From positions 28,840,189 to 28,904,188 of the forward strand of contig OV277869.1 in NCBI GenBank assembly GCA_922989275.2: 64,000 nt of DNA, read 5' to 3'. Position 1 is the stretch's first letter; each line of letters begins with the position of its first letter. This DNA is from Gari tellinella (lineage: Eukaryota; Mollusca; Bivalvia; Cardiida; Psammobiidae). The translations under genes and the position numbers were made by a program. Below, piece by piece: positions 24,201 through 32,787 of this stretch. Below the pieces are notes generated by a model. That model was not told the DNA's origin, did not search any database, and saw nothing but the letters and a program-made list of their open reading frames with translations.

Positions 24201-27200
24201 GAGATGGCTTTGCCACAAACCTCATGCTTTTACAGTTACTTTCACACCTTTTGAGCACAATTAGGGGGGATCATACAAAGGACCAGAGTAATGTCTTAAG
24301 TGATCACCTGTCTTCAAAACTAGAAACAGGCTGTGAAGAAATGGGTTAAAACCAGATGTTACCTTGACATATTCATGATGTTGCTGCTCTAAGGTCTCCA
24401 GGTTATTTCCAACATAAGCTGTGATAGAGGTACCACATGGTACCCCGTCTATAGCACCATGACTGTTGGCATGAACCAGATAACATTCCTGACCTCTATG
24501 CTTGGCTGGTTCCACAGAAACTGTGAAATCACCCAGCTCCTTCCCTGTGTCTGATACTGTCACTAAACTGTCCTCAAACATCAAATACTTGAAGTCTACA
24601 TCAGCAACTGAAAACACCAGAGAAGAGTTGAACATTGGCTGCCAGGGCTGCCAAAAGTTGACATGAAAAATCCTAAGATTTCCAAATTTGCATTTTTCAA
24701 GTTTGATTTTACGAATCGTACCTTTACCCCATCGTCTGTTTCTAGTTTTGTTGACACATTACTACTTAAAGCAGGCTGGAAGTAAAGCAGAATGCGCCTT
24801 AAGGCACATTCTGCTTTACTTTCAGCCTGCTTTATACTACCATATACTAGAAAAAAAATCCGAAGATTTAGGAAAAATCCGGAGAAATGGCAGCCCTGGG
24901 GTGCCACCATGATATGGGTAGATTGGTTATGGTAAGTGTAAGTATCCAAGCATTATCCGTCTCTACAACTGCCCTCTGAACAATGACTCCCTCCTTACAA
25001 CGACCCTTGCCGAAGTTCCCTTAACAGGAGAATTATGTCTAACCCTTTTACTACTGTAATATTGTCTGCTTAAAATTGTTGTCTGCTTTTTTTCTAAAAG
25101 TTACATATAAGTTGAGATTTTGATAGAATAGAATAAATGATGAGTGGCAAACAGCTTGTATTCAGATCAGACTCTGCGTTACGCAGCTTCTGATCTGGAT
25201 TCAAGCTGTCGGCAAATGTAAGCCAAGTTTTAATTTTCCTTCACTATAATAACTTTCTCCGAACAACACACATAATCTGTGTCTCCCATTGGATGTCTTT
25301 GTAGAGACTAGAGAGGGAGCGCTGTAGTATGTAGTGTTGATAATAGAGGTGACAGTGAAATCTGGATAACCTCATACACATGGACATGTGGATAGACAGG
25401 ACAATCACTATATGTCTCTTGTATCAACAGATGCCAAGACAGAAAACTGAGGGCAAAAGTCAATGCAGAAAATTCCCTTAGAAACATATCTTTACTGTCT
25501 GTAAATGACTGAGAGTACAACTTAATGCAGAAAGCTGTTCTAGAAGTATATCTGAAATGTGCAGATCTGTTTAGATCCAATATGTAACACCAAATGTATC
25601 AAAAACTTAATTGTGTGTAAATGACTGAGCAAAACATGAAATGAACAATCGAGCAACAGCTTAGTTTAACCCAATACTCCATAAATACACCTTTCATTCC
25701 TCCACTGACAAAAATAGTTCCATTTAACCCATTGTATGCTGGGTAATATTTGGCGGCCATTTTAAAATGCCGTCTGCAGCGGGTATAACTCAAATATTTG
25801 CAATATTTTTAGCAGTTTCTGATAGAATACTGAACTAGCTGCACACAGTTTTGATCTGAGATCAAAACTGTTTGCCTAGAGGTACATCTAGAAGTGTATC
25901 CCGCATAAAATGGGTTAAATATTACATTTCCTATATCCTAGCAGATGGTAAATAAAAGCAGACTTACAGTAAAGAAGAATGTGCCATAAGGCATTCAGCT
26001 TTACTTTAAACCCGCTTTTAAGTGGCATTTTTCTTCAAACTAGAAAACAGGTTATGGGGTAATGGGTAAACATATTTTATTTCACAAATTACATGGATCA
26101 CAAAAATAACTCAGTCCAGAATAAAATAAACTGATTGAGTTCATGAACCCGCTGAGCCAGTAGGCCCCCTACTGGCCCTAGTCCCTGTTCATAGTGAGCT
26201 GGATCTGAAGAATATGTATGGCCTCCCGCACTGGTCTAGCCAGCCAACTATGAGCAGGGACCATGGGGCCTACTGTCTCAGCGGGATCTACAACCCTTTG
26301 TTTGTCCCAAAACCCTGCGGCAAAAAGGGGAAGTTATCCTCTAGGCAGATCTCACAGTTCACCAGTGACGAAGCTGACTGACAGTCGACGAAAACTGTCT
26401 GGGTAAATATCTCACTTTAGCAGTGTAAAGAAAACATATAGATAAGTTCAACTTTTTTAACCAAGTTTCCAGTTAGCGAGGTTGGACATTATTTAACCCA
26501 TTACCCCATAGTCAAGTTCTTGTATTGAAGATAGGTGATCACTTAAAGCAGGTTGAAAGTAAAGCAGAATGTGCCTTAGGGGGCATTTTGCTTTACTTTC
26601 AGCCTTCTTTAAAGCCACTATATTACTCCCACATAATCAGAATCAAACATTTTTCTTACATGAAATTTATGTCACTATCGTAAGCGTTCCATATAAAAAG
26701 AAGTAATACGTGGTGATATTTGAAGCAATATTGCTAACGAACAGTGAAATTTGTGGAAACAAGTAATCAAGTTTGTTTATTTTTGAATAGCGACGAAAAT
26801 TTACGGACATACTCGGTAAAGCTCATTTGCATAATTCTATACAACAAGTCGAGTGCTTTACAACCAAAGAGAGACAACTCCTTTAAGTTTGGCCGTTAAA
26901 CTGATGTAATGTATACACATTGTCGCGGCCGAATCAATCACGTGACCTTTATGCGATCGATCGAAAGTTCTTGGAACCAGCCCGTAATCTTATTTGTAAA
27001 CAAACCCGCTTATAATGTAAACCACCACGATAAGAATTCGACACATTTAGGTAGGATTCTTTACGAAGTGGGTGCATATGTCAGGCTTCTTACACTCGAT
27101 TTCACTTAGTTTTAATACATAGAAAATGCACACATATAAGAAATTGCGCGTTTTAAACACCAATTGAGCGGGATTGTGCCTTTAAGCTATCATCTACTAG

Positions 27201-27433
27201 AAAATAGAAAATATTTCATATGATCAATATTCATAATTGTATAAATTTGAAACATTTTTTTCATTGCAGGAATAAATTAAAGGTGTAAAAAAGCGTGTTA
27301 TGGGGTAATGGGATATGTGTTTTTTTCATACATACCTAAATTTTCCAAAAATGTTGAAGCTTCTGCTGAAGCTCTGGGTATCACAACATCTGGCTGGGGG
27401 CCAGCAGGGGTTTCCCCAGCAGAAGTAGCTGAG
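11988..27433 (-). CDS. CATIP: CATIP-like protein, nine exons, first exon missing
   Basis: Joined exons, 5' to 3': 27433-27336, 24607-24363, 23361-23275, 21918-21858, 19820-19717, 18309-18185, 17291-17215, 15491-15403, 12239-11988. Every junction has AG and GT signals and keeps one frame, giving 378 residues plus stop; human CATIP, from memory, is about 390, so only the start codon and a few residues lack. The first base of the 27433 exon completes a codon from the missing exon. Seen: an N-terminal fold with LVHANSHGAIDGVPCGTS (about 78-95), RVITQGE (137-143), TWQSYFMEDG (231-240), and a C-terminal RIIa-like dimerisation helix pair, HPELKALLADF...DDVIAFAAEYF (309-340). Known for the family: binds TTC17 and supports actin polymerisation during ciliogenesis. 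Naming rests on remembered similarity to human CATIP, strongest in these motifs. All eight introns are filled with MITEs. Confidence 0.85.
12276..12534. mobile_element. MITE family N with beta core
   Basis: CAGGGCTGCCATTTCTC...TTATGGCAGCCCTG, 259 bp. Contains the same hairpin as family A (aggctgaaagtaaagcagaa) although its ends are unrelated. Begins 36 bp upstream of the last CATIP exon's acceptor. Confidence 0.8.
12573..13050 (+). mobile_element. MITE family A split by family B
   Basis: Left part to 12720, right arm from 12968. The B copy sits at the TTAA in the beta-core region, between cataagcc and ggcacattctgc. Confidence 0.75.
12717..12967 (-). mobile_element. MITE family B, complete
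   Basis: 251 bp, TTAACTCTTTCCTCCC...GGGTTCAAAGGGTTAA; tip gggctccATTCggagccc. Confidence 0.85.
13047..13235. mobile_element. Alpha-core TTAA element
   Basis: ttaaccctaaatgtgtaata to cagagtaagagttaa; core arms tacagtgtagacatagatca / tgatcagggtctgcactgtt. Confidence 0.6.
13367..13816 (+). mobile_element. MITE family A split by family D
   Basis: Joined across D the sequence reads ttccacttTATAAAgtcataac, as in other A copies. Beta core is decayed. Confidence 0.75.
13447..13638 (+). mobile_element. MITE family D, complete, 6-bp TSD
   Basis: 192 bp, cagggctccagataagagg to cttatctggtgctctg. TATAAA at 13441-13446 and 13639-13644. Gamma tip tctcGAAgaga. Confidence 0.85.
13863..14042 (-). mobile_element. 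MITE family B, left end lost
   Basis: Alpha core 13896-13963 (gggctcctgtaggagccc), right side ctagagctcaatgggttaa. Confidence 0.65.
14043..14789. other. CATIP last intron, unassigned part
   Basis: AT-rich; only a short direct repeat ggagtcccctttaggaatt (two copies near 14646 and 14663). Confidence 0.5.
14790..14904. repeat. Decayed alpha-core element
   Basis: tcaaacagtttggattcaga ... ggtcacaactgttgacatag; ends atgggttaa. Confidence 0.45.
15138..15367 (-). mobile_element. MITE family A
   Basis: 230 bp; perfect beta core with tip cgccttaaggcg; ends 36 bp from a CATIP exon. Confidence 0.85.
15403..15491 (-). CDS. CATIP: CATIP exon
   Basis: 89 bp, residues 266-295: DEEPPKPTFEKQPLRWEDD then AQLYSQFLDRK. 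Acceptor aactag, donor gtaaga. A family A copy ends 36 bp past the donor. Confidence 0.84.
16077..16285. mobile_element. MITE family E with beta core
   Basis: 209 bp, TACAGTAAAACCTCTCTA...TTAGAGAGGTTTTGCTGTA. Core ttaaagcaagatgacagtaa / ttactgtcatcttgctttaa. Confidence 0.85.
16380..16630 (-). mobile_element. MITE family B, complete
   Basis: 251 bp; tip ggctccTTTCggagcc, which is GAAA when read in the orientation of 10523. Confidence 0.85.
16700..17171 (-). mobile_element. MITE family A, arm-duplicated, split by D
   Basis: Left arm lost and right arm present twice: ctttcaacctgctttttaac (about 16770) and ctttactttcaacctgcttt (about 16812). D sits at 16941-17136. Confidence 0.7.
16941..17136 (-). 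mobile_element. MITE family D nested in A
   Basis: cagggctccagatatgaggg to cttacttggagccctg. Gamma core with tip aaccatcttgaatagacaat, decayed. Confidence 0.75.
17215..17291 (-). CDS. CATIP: CATIP exon
   Basis: 77 bp, residues 240-265: GHLTNRVQVGSPVTMKL then PYVPPYVIR. Acceptor ttttcag, donor gtgagtc. A family A copy ends 44 bp past the donor. Confidence 0.85.
17677..17829. mobile_element. MITE family F, diverged
   Basis: cagtcaaaatttgacaactc at the left, delta core with mismatches (aaaacctggcttgaccacat), right end attcaactgtg. In a CATIP intron. Confidence 0.6.
17852..18104 (+). mobile_element. MITE family A, complete
   Basis: 253 bp with perfect beta core, tip cgccttaaggcg. Confidence 0.88.
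18185..18309 (-). CDS. CATIP: CATIP exon
   Basis: 125 bp, residues 199-239 plus two bases; ends PTTWQSYFMEDG. The start uses AG of gttatag followed by AAAAAG TTA; this keeps phase 0, whereas the next AG would leave the wrong phase. A family D MITE lies only 13 bp upstream of this acceptor, so the pyrimidine tract is inside the MITE. Confidence 0.82.
18323..18514 (+). mobile_element. MITE family D at a CATIP splice acceptor
   Basis: 192 bp, flanked by ATATAG at 18317-18322 and 18515-18520. Tip tctcTTCgaga, opposite to 13447. Lies 13 bp from the exon at 18309. Confidence 0.85.
18704..18932 (-). mobile_element. MITE family A, decayed
   Basis: accctttactccataggttg to tgaagtaataggctaa; beta arms heavily mutated. 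Confidence 0.6.
19190..19275 (-). mobile_element. tRNA-like sequence, probable SINE head
   Basis: On the minus strand an A-box-like TGGTCGAGTG (19262-19271) is followed about 59 bases later by a B-box-like GGTTCTATTCC (19202-19212). Spacing suits a tRNA with a long variable arm or a tRNA-derived SINE. It does not fold as a full tRNA by eye, so a decayed SINE head is preferred. Confidence 0.4.
19717..19820 (-). CDS. CATIP: CATIP exon
   Basis: 104 bp, residues 164-198: GSNLLLHRLLIEKGIPDNF then ISFDSDTNLCPAIY. Acceptor tgatcag, donor gtaagt. The GSNLLL-RLL pattern follows GFISE across the junction as in the family. Confidence 0.86.
19870..20105. mobile_element. MITE family I with gamma-like core
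   Basis: cccttttcataaaacttcgt ... acaaagttttatgaaacgga ends; core cttgtgacatctctttggaa paired with ttccaaagagatgtcacaag. Confidence 0.65.
20106..20293 (-). mobile_element. MITE family D, adjoining I
   Basis: ggctccaaataaagtgagta to cttatctggagccct; core tip tctctttgaga. Confidence 0.7.
20538..20776 (-). mobile_element. MITE family C', complete
   Basis: 239 bp, TTAACCCTTTAACTACC...GAGAGTGAAAGGGTTAA; alpha core gtttggatcctgatcagacg / atctgatcaggatccaaact. Confidence 0.8.
20903..21828. mobile_element. Tandem-repeat element, about 145-bp period
   Basis: Five units begin gatttgacctagtgacc near 21029, 21163, 21308, 21453 and 21590. Starts with palindrome agggccactatggccct (20906-20922), carries a (GGAC)n run at about 21734-21766, and ends with a hairpin agctcaccttggc/gccaggtgagct (21796-21827). 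Looks like the bivalve repeats with a central tandem array. Lies in the CATIP intron just past the 21858 exon. Confidence 0.75.
21858..21918 (-). CDS. CATIP: CATIP exon
   Basis: 61 bp, residues 144-163, ending KGFISE plus one base of the next Gly. Acceptor ttcaacag, donor gtacac. The end of the 145-bp tandem-repeat element lies 30 bp past its donor. Confidence 0.83.
21960..22219 (+). mobile_element. MITE family A
   Basis: Tip tgcctcgaggca: both arms of the tip changed together relative to ccttaagg copies. Right end gggttcaaag is mutated. Confidence 0.8.
22250..22330. repeat. T-rich tract
   Basis: Interrupted poly-T, then ttttaaagt repeats; lies in a CATIP intron. Confidence 0.8.
22634..22733. 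repeat. Family E-like beta palindrome
   Basis: agtgactgcttaatgcagga / tcctgtattaagtagtcact arms. Confidence 0.6.
22726..22752. repeat. ATT microsatellite
   Basis: (ATT)n followed by acttatatagcgctctttt, a motif common at ends of short retroelements. Confidence 0.8.
22896..22983. repeat. Palindrome with poly-G centre
   Basis: ccaccatgagtgttgatgtg and gataggaatttt pair with aatttcctatc and acatcaacaaatcgaatggtgg (split in two here); centre holds nine G in a row. Confidence 0.55.
23275..23361 (-). CDS. CATIP: CATIP exon
   Basis: 87 bp, 29 whole codons, residues 115-143, including DRKTFIVRQ and NRVITQGE. Acceptor ttttgcag, donor gtaagatc. Confidence 0.87.
23459..23707 (+). mobile_element. MITE family A
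   Basis: Core tip tgccttcaggcg; left terminus mutated to tgactcattccccc. Confidence 0.78.
23946..24348 (+). mobile_element. MITE family A interrupted by unknown sequence
   Basis: Left part 23946 to about 24025, right part from about 24296. Between them lies about 270 bp without MITE character, open on both strands, replacing the hairpin. Confidence 0.6.
24363..24607 (-). CDS. CATIP: CATIP exon, conserved core
   Basis: 245 bp, residues 33-114. Carries the most recognisable family segment: DSLVTVSDTGKELGDF, CYLVHANSHGAIDGVPCGTS, and LEQQHHEYVK at its end. Acceptor gttttcag, donor gtaaca. Family N MITE begins 45 bp upstream of the acceptor, and a family A copy ends 14 bp beyond the donor. Confidence 0.88.
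24653..24898. mobile_element. MITE family N with beta core
   Basis: 246 bp, CAGGGCTGCCAAAAG...AAATGGCAGCCCTG. Core tip cgccttaaggca. Begins 45 bp upstream of a CATIP exon. Inverse to the copy at 12276. Confidence 0.8.
25041..25250. mobile_element. C'-like element with alpha core
   Basis: ctaacccttttactactgta, tgtctgctt repeats, core cagcttgtattcagatcaga / tctgatctggattcaagctg, tip ctgcgttacgcag. Confidence 0.6.
25666..26070 (+). mobile_element. MITE family A split by family O
   Basis: A reads ttccatTTAAatattacatt across the nested element. Beta core decayed. Confidence 0.7.
25724..25918. mobile_element. MITE family O, complete
   Basis: 195 bp, TTAACCCATTGTATGC...GCATAAAATGGGTTAA; short alpha-like core acagttttgatctgagatca. 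TTAA on both borders. Confidence 0.75.
26143..26291. repeat. Long imperfect palindrome
   Basis: acccgctgagccagtaggcc and tagtccctgttcatagt pair with actatgagcagggacca and ggcctactgtctcagcggg; spacer about 45 bp. No related copy seen in the window. Confidence 0.65.
26493..27312 (-). mobile_element. MITE family A split by a 573-bp insert
   Basis: Insertion at the TTAA at the base of the right hairpin arm; A resumes gctatcatctactag. Confidence 0.75.
26613..27185. mobile_element. 573-bp TTAA-flanked insert
   Basis: TTAA at 26609-26612 and 27182-27185. Ends agccactatattactc and the inverse of gagcgggattgtgcct are weakly alike. CpG-rich pockets (tgtcgcggccg). A short frame at 26909-27109 matches nothing I know. 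Confidence 0.6.
27336..27433 (-). CDS. CATIP: CATIP exon (first one seen)
   Basis: 98 bp, residues 1-32 of the partial protein, low-complexity Ala/Pro/Ser then ASTFLENL. Acceptor is tttcag; donor is gtatgtatg. It ends with one base of the Val codon finished in the next exon. The nested family A copy ends about 24 bp from its donor. The start codon must lie on an upstream exon between 27434 and 47037, which I could not place. Confidence 0.75.
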
Positions 27434-27585
27434 CTGAAATGAATAATAAATTATTTCTAACAATGGCACAAATTTTTGTTCATTCGTTGCACGTATATGT
27501 TATGCTCCTACGAGTCGCGGTTGAATATTTATAAATATGTCTATACTTATTTACTAGAACAAGCAACTTGAAGCAAGTTATAGTT

Positions 27586-27658
27586 TGCAAACGGTGCTTA
27601 TCCAGATCAGAGGGGTTTGGAATAAACCATCTGATCTGGGTTTACTCCTTTTACAATA
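27586..27658. repeat. Alpha-core palindrome
   Basis: gcaaacggtgcttatccaga / tctgatctgggtttactcct. Confidence 0.6.
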
Positions 27659-27659
27659 T

Positions 27660-28037
27660 ACTTTTACTAAATATTTAATTTTATATATTTACTACATGTA
27701 GTAGTTATTATGACTCAGCTGATTGACTTCATCTTCATTTGGAATTATTATCTTATTTTGTATACCATAACATTCAAAATTTCAATAATCTTATATATTT
27801 TCATACTTTTCTCTTGCTTATGTAATTATATTTTCCTGATCTAGTACTTTAGAATGTTTATATGTTATATGGCTATGAACATTGTATATGTTTAATGCCA
27901 ATAAAATTTGATTTGAATTGTTGTTTTCTAATTCAAATTAGATTTGATTCAGATTCAAATTCATTTCAGATAACTTCTCATAGAAGTTAGATATTCATAG
28001 TTGGTGGAATTTTATAGTAATAATGACAGCAGAAGGG
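27660..28037. other. No feature recognised
   Basis: Very AT-rich DNA upstream of the first CATIP exon seen. Confidence 0.5.
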
Positions 28038-28369
28038 TTAAACCATCCACGTCTGAAACTTTAAACAGGGCTCCAGATAAGAGGGAGTAAACTGATCAAA
28101 TCCAAGGTTTTCTCACTTATTTCAGCACCAAATCCTGAAGAGACGATTCTAATGAGTAGTGACACCATAGGGTTTAAAGCAAAAATAAGATTTTAGTTTT
28201 GGAAATACTCCCCTTATCTGGAGCCCTGTTTTAAAGGAAAATTCCAGTATCCAATTAAATAAACTGCAACATGACAAACAGTTCAGACCCCTATCAGAGG
28301 ACTACTGCTGCAGCCCTCTGATTTGGGTATACACTGTTTGAATAGGAAACTTGTCTACGAGCGAGTTAA
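28038..28369 (-). mobile_element. MITE family B split by D
   Basis: B reads tctgaaactttaaa then ttttaaaggaaaattcc across D; alpha core at about 28275-28345. Confidence 0.7.
28066..28228 (+). mobile_element. MITE family D, one gamma arm deleted
   Basis: 163 bp; caaatcctgaagagacgatt shows the left arm is lost up to the tip, and the right arm is intact. Confidence 0.75.
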
Positions 28370-28384
28370 GATCTTGTTTCCACT

Positions 28385-28845
28385 GGATCTGATCAATCAT
28401 GGCCTTGATTTAGTGGTATAAAAGGCAATCATCAGCGAACAGCTTGATCCTGGTCGTTGGGAAGACATGTTGGGCGATGTCATTGACATAGAGCAGGAAC
28501 ATCAATGGCCAAAGCAGTGTTACCTTGGTCAAGTCATCAACTGTGTTAAGGAGCTGAGTTTTGCAGGAATGGTTTGATCAAAAGCCATGTTAAAAATTAA
28601 CCAGGCTGCTATTGCTGTCCAGATGATTCATGATTTGACTGAAAAGTATGTGTTCCATCGTCTTAGGATGCAGGTCAATGATACAGGGCGGTAGTTTGCC
28701 GGGTTGGTCTTGTCTCCTTTCTTGTAAACTGCAGTTACATTGGCATCTTTCCAGTCTGTGGGTACTTCCCCAGTGTTGTAAGACAGTCGGAATATGACTG
28801 AGAGAATTGGGGCAATCTCTGTAGCTATTGTCCGCCCACCCGTTT
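28385..28845 (-). pseudogene. Decayed LINE reverse transcriptase fragment
   Basis: Minus-strand reading gives EIAPILSVIFRLSYNTGEVP, then DWKDANVTAVYKKGDK and NYRPVSLTCIL, the N-terminal part of a non-LTR reverse transcriptase. After frame breaks the same strand gives LLYVNDIAQHVFP and KLFADDCLLY with the FADD active-site box at 28428-28439. At least one stop (about 28555) and two frame changes. Not a functional gene. Confidence 0.8.
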
Positions 28846-28859
28846 TATCCATCACCTAT

Positions 28860-29888
28860 TTTATCGCCATTTGTTTACTACTCATATGACCTAAGCGACC
28901 CCTTGACATAGCATGAGCACTTGCTATCTTTTGTAAACAAGAAAGACTACGATCTGTTTCAAAAATATGAATAATCAGACATGTAAAGGGAGAAATATAT
29001 CAGTTTTACCTTTCTCAATGCATTTTTATGTATTTTCAATAACCCAATATAGTATTTGAATATCTGTATTTGAATGATCATGGAAAACTTAAGTTGTTAG
29101 GAACACCCATTCATATTTATCTTGTCATGCGACAGTAACGTGACAAGCAATTTTTCCGCCATTGAAAAACAGGTCAATGTTTAGTAGGTGTATGCTAGTA
29201 TAGATATCTGTGAAATCATGCGGATTGGACTACATGTGATTTCTATTTGGCTCATAAATGCGCTATAAATTCATGAGAAAGATAACTAAATTTATTATTT
29301 TCATTTCAGGCACCCAATGTGAATTACATGATCTACTCCCCAACATTCAAGTTTTAGGCTTTGGAGAGTTTAAGGCAGAGTTGGACACCAATTAAAACCA
29401 CCCCTCCTTTTAATATGAGTTCCCAATTACATTTACTCTTTTCTTCATTCATATTTTAAATTGTTCGAAAATCATGACAAATCTGAAACAAAAATTGATA
29501 ACAAAAAATAAGTTTGACTCCCCAGTATGAAATCAAGCATGCATCACAGTCTGAAATTTATTCATAACTCTGAAAATAACTAATATAGGTCAGCCAATCA
29601 GATATGTCGAAAGTAATGAGTCCCAACAAATATGGCGGCTTCCACGGTAGTGTCAAATCGGCGATACTCTGAACAACTGGGGCACTTAAACTTGTACGTT
29701 GCATGGTTTTTATCATAATTATGCACATTTAGCTTCAGTGACCAGTCTTGGTTTTAATCACGTTCATTTAATAGCTGTCAGAAATTACAGCGAGTTTATC
29801 GCTTAACTGTGTTGAAACTGGTAACGCTAGGATATATCGCTTTCCAAATCTGGGTTGGGAGTAACTTCAGTACATTGTAAGTCAGCAG
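28860..29888. other. Unassigned, possible upstream-exon region
   Basis: No repeat recognised. atggcggcttccacg at about 29629 on the plus strand is a start-like context with a 28-codon frame; nothing downstream supports it. Confidence 0.35.
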
Positions 29889-30260
29889 CTCAGCATGATG
29901 TACAAGATAACCAACAACCTAGTTGATATAAAGTCTGATGACTTCTTAACTCCGACAACTACCAGGACCAGGAAGAAACATGAGAAGACCTTCAGAACCA
30001 TCTCTACCTCCACTGACTCTTACAAATACAGTTTTTTCCCTAGAATCATCCCGGTATGGAATTCACTTCCAGCCACCATTGCAGAAGCCCCTGATCTGGT
30101 ATCCTTCAGAGAGGGGCTATCATCTGTAATGTTCTAAATATACCGCTTGACTTCGACTGTTAGTACAGGTACCGAGGATGGGGAGAGCTGTGCCGGTTGA
30201 GTGAATTCTCAGTGGCCGCTACGGTAGCCGGATTGGCCTTCTCTGAGGGACGGAAAGCAG
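29889..30260 (+). pseudogene. LINE 3' end fragment, plus strand
   Basis: Frame 29895-30137 reads MMYKITNNLVDI, ... FRTISTSTDSYKYSFFPRII, PVWNSLPATI, matching the C-terminal tail that follows the reverse transcriptase in CR1/jockey-like LINEs. It lies opposite in direction to the 28.4-28.8 kb piece, so the two are not one simple insertion. The following 120 bp may be its 3' untranslated part. Confidence 0.7.
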
Positions 30261-30564
30261 TCGATATCTATTTTTCTTACTAACTTCTGACTTTGATCTG
30301 TCTGTTTCTAACTTTCCTGTATAACTTTCACTTTTCTTATTCACCACTAGCGCCGAAACGTAATGGTCAATCGTTGACAGTGTTTCGTAAAGAAGTAGAA
30401 GGGCCAGATGCTTTGGATGGATTCAAATTCAGTAGGAGCTTTTAAATTCCTGGTGTAGTGAAGGTGTTGTCCGGCATTGGTAGGGATAAAGGACTGTCTA
30501 TCGTTGGAAGCTGGTAATCTGGCTCTCTGATGAAGACTGATGTGTACAGTACAGTACGTACAAT

Positions 30565-31084
30565 CACGAATTAATAAGCACCGGATCTGAAACCACCTAT
30601 AAACCCATGCATTTCCCCAATAATGGTGTCGTTCATTCGCCGATCGATACCTGTCCGCCGACTCGCGGTTAATCGATCGATAAACACGTCTAAAGCGCGC
30701 GCGTTCGCCTGGGACGGCTACCTATTGTTAATTAAAAGTCCGTTAAAACTTTAATTTTCCTCCGATTTCCAAAATATAGGGCTCATATGAGAGCTAAGAT
30801 ATTTAGCTTTAATTTGTGAAAATAATAACGTTCTATATTGAGCGAGTAATTGTTAAAGAGTATAAACCTAATGAACCATCAGGCATTTGACTGCAGATTC
30901 TCGCACAAGAAAGGGTTACCTACCGTTATAAAAAAGCCTATAGACAAATCATTTTTCGTCCGATTTTTACAGTCAATGTCTTAAAAAAAAGCAGAAATCT
31001 GTATCTTTAAACTGTATAAACACCATGAATAATAGAGAAGTCGCGAGTTATATATGAGCCTAAGCAAATAATGCAGACCGGACA
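30565..31084 (+). repeat. Left arm of long inverted repeat
   Basis: Pairs with 32788-33321. GC-rich pockets (cgccgatcgatacctgtccg) contrast with the AT-rich surroundings. Confidence 0.8.
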
Positions 31085-31199
31085 CAATTATTGCAGTAGA
31101 AAGAGGATGGACAATTTTCTCGTAACAAAGAACTGATGAAATAATTTTTCTTCAGTTTTGACACGTATGAATAATTAATTATCACACTAGAAAATGAAA

Positions 31200-31260
31200 T
31201 AGTTTCTATAATTTAGCAGATGGAAGCTAAAGCAGGCTAAAAGTAAAGCAGAATGTTCAG
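31200..31260 (+). mobile_element. Family A fragment inside long-TIR element
   Basis: agcagatggaagctaaagca ... gtaaagcagaatg then breaks off. Confidence 0.6.
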
Positions 31261-31278
31261 AGTAAGCATCTAACAACA

Positions 31279-31447
31279 CAGGGTTCCAGATAAGGGGGTG
31301 TAATGTAATCTAATCCAACATTTTTAAGCTAATGCTGCAAAAAATCATATGGCGTTACTACTCATTAGAACCGTCTCTTCGAGACAAATCTGAGTAGTGA
31401 CACCAAAGGGTTTGGTGCAGAAATGAAGATTTTAGTTTTTGATAACA
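31279..31447 (+). mobile_element. Family D inside long-TIR element
   Basis: cagggttccagataaggggg; tip tctcTTCgaga; right terminus lost. Confidence 0.65.
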
Positions 31448-31483
31448 TGTTTCCTCAGCATTTTGTGAATGCATGTTTCCTTT

Positions 31484-31622
31484 AACCCATTACATTTTTT
31501 TTAATTGGTTATTCCTTACAGCAGATTGAAAGTAAAGCAGAATGCTCCTTAAGGCATATTCTGCTTTACTTTCAGTCTGTTTTAAGCTACCATCTGCTAG
31601 GTGTAGAAAATATTTCTTGTGA
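31484..31622 (-). mobile_element. Family A, right half lost
   Basis: TTAACCCATTACATTTTT, beta core tip ctccttaaggca, ends after ctgctaggtgtag. Confidence 0.65.
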
Positions 31623-32787
31623 GACATAAAGCGGCCTGTCAATTAAAAAGTATCAATGACTGAAAAGCTTTTGCATTTTCTGAGCTTGTAGTCTTCAGTC
31701 GCTTGTTAGAGTCTAAGTCTAAAGTGATTACACTTAGACAAGTGTTTTATGATGGTGATTGACTGATTGCATAATCTTACATCATGGGAGGGTGACTTCC
31801 TGTCTTAGCCCCCAAAACCATATGTCCCCTTCCCTTAGAGGAGATTTCCAATAAACAATATCTCCTGTCACCACTAATTGGACAGATAAAGGGATTAAAA
31901 TGCCTGCTAGCCTTTAGATGCCTGCTAGCCTGTATACAACTAGACGTTTGAACTGGTCTTCAGTAGATATAAGTATGAGGGCCTTTCCTCCCTCAAATGG
32001 ACAATTCTCGTTTTGAATTTAGTCAAGTCCATTTTGACTTTTTGGGATAGGATATTTTCATAACAAGCAAACCTTTTTCAGTGAAAATAATACAAAATCT
32101 GATGATTGTGAATGAATTTGAGACAACACATAACAGATTTCAAAATGTCTGCAATGCTCGAAAATTGAAAAAAAAGTACTACATTCAAAACATGAAAAAG
32201 ATAAGAAATATCCATTCAATCCTCACCAAAATTTAAAAAAAAAATGCATCAACATGTTCTTATTACAAAAAAACCATTCTGAAGTAAATATTACAAATAG
32301 GTTTCAGTTCTATAAAATGGGCGCTACCACACCCTACATATTAAAGAATTCTTTACAACACATGAAAAATCGTCGTTTTCACGCGTTAAACTCACCAAGA
32401 AAGACACAACCAATCCTCACCAAATTTCAAAAACAAAAGCATCAGTATCTTTTGAAGTATTTGTATTAATTTCAATAAAAATGGACAACAAGAAATACCT
32501 TTCTATAAAATGGGGCGGCAGCCGCATTATGTATACAAATAGAAATCCGCCATTTTTGTTCCGCTCGATGCAAACGACGGTTTTCTGACCATATAATTTC
32601 CTTCTTATTTAACCGGTGAAAACAGCGCGTATACTTATATAAACGACACAGATGAAACAGGGGATACTTACCGAATCCGATAGCATAAATATTTTAAATA
32701 TTTAATGCCTTAAAACACGTCTATTTAATTAAAATTTGCAGAAATAGCGCTTCAGTCTCGTTTTTCGGGCGGCGCGCTGATCGGCAG

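Noticed and set aside
29629..29720. Start-like atggcggcttccacg on the plus strand as a first exon
   Set aside because: Only 28 codons, no downstream plus-strand exons with recognisable domains.
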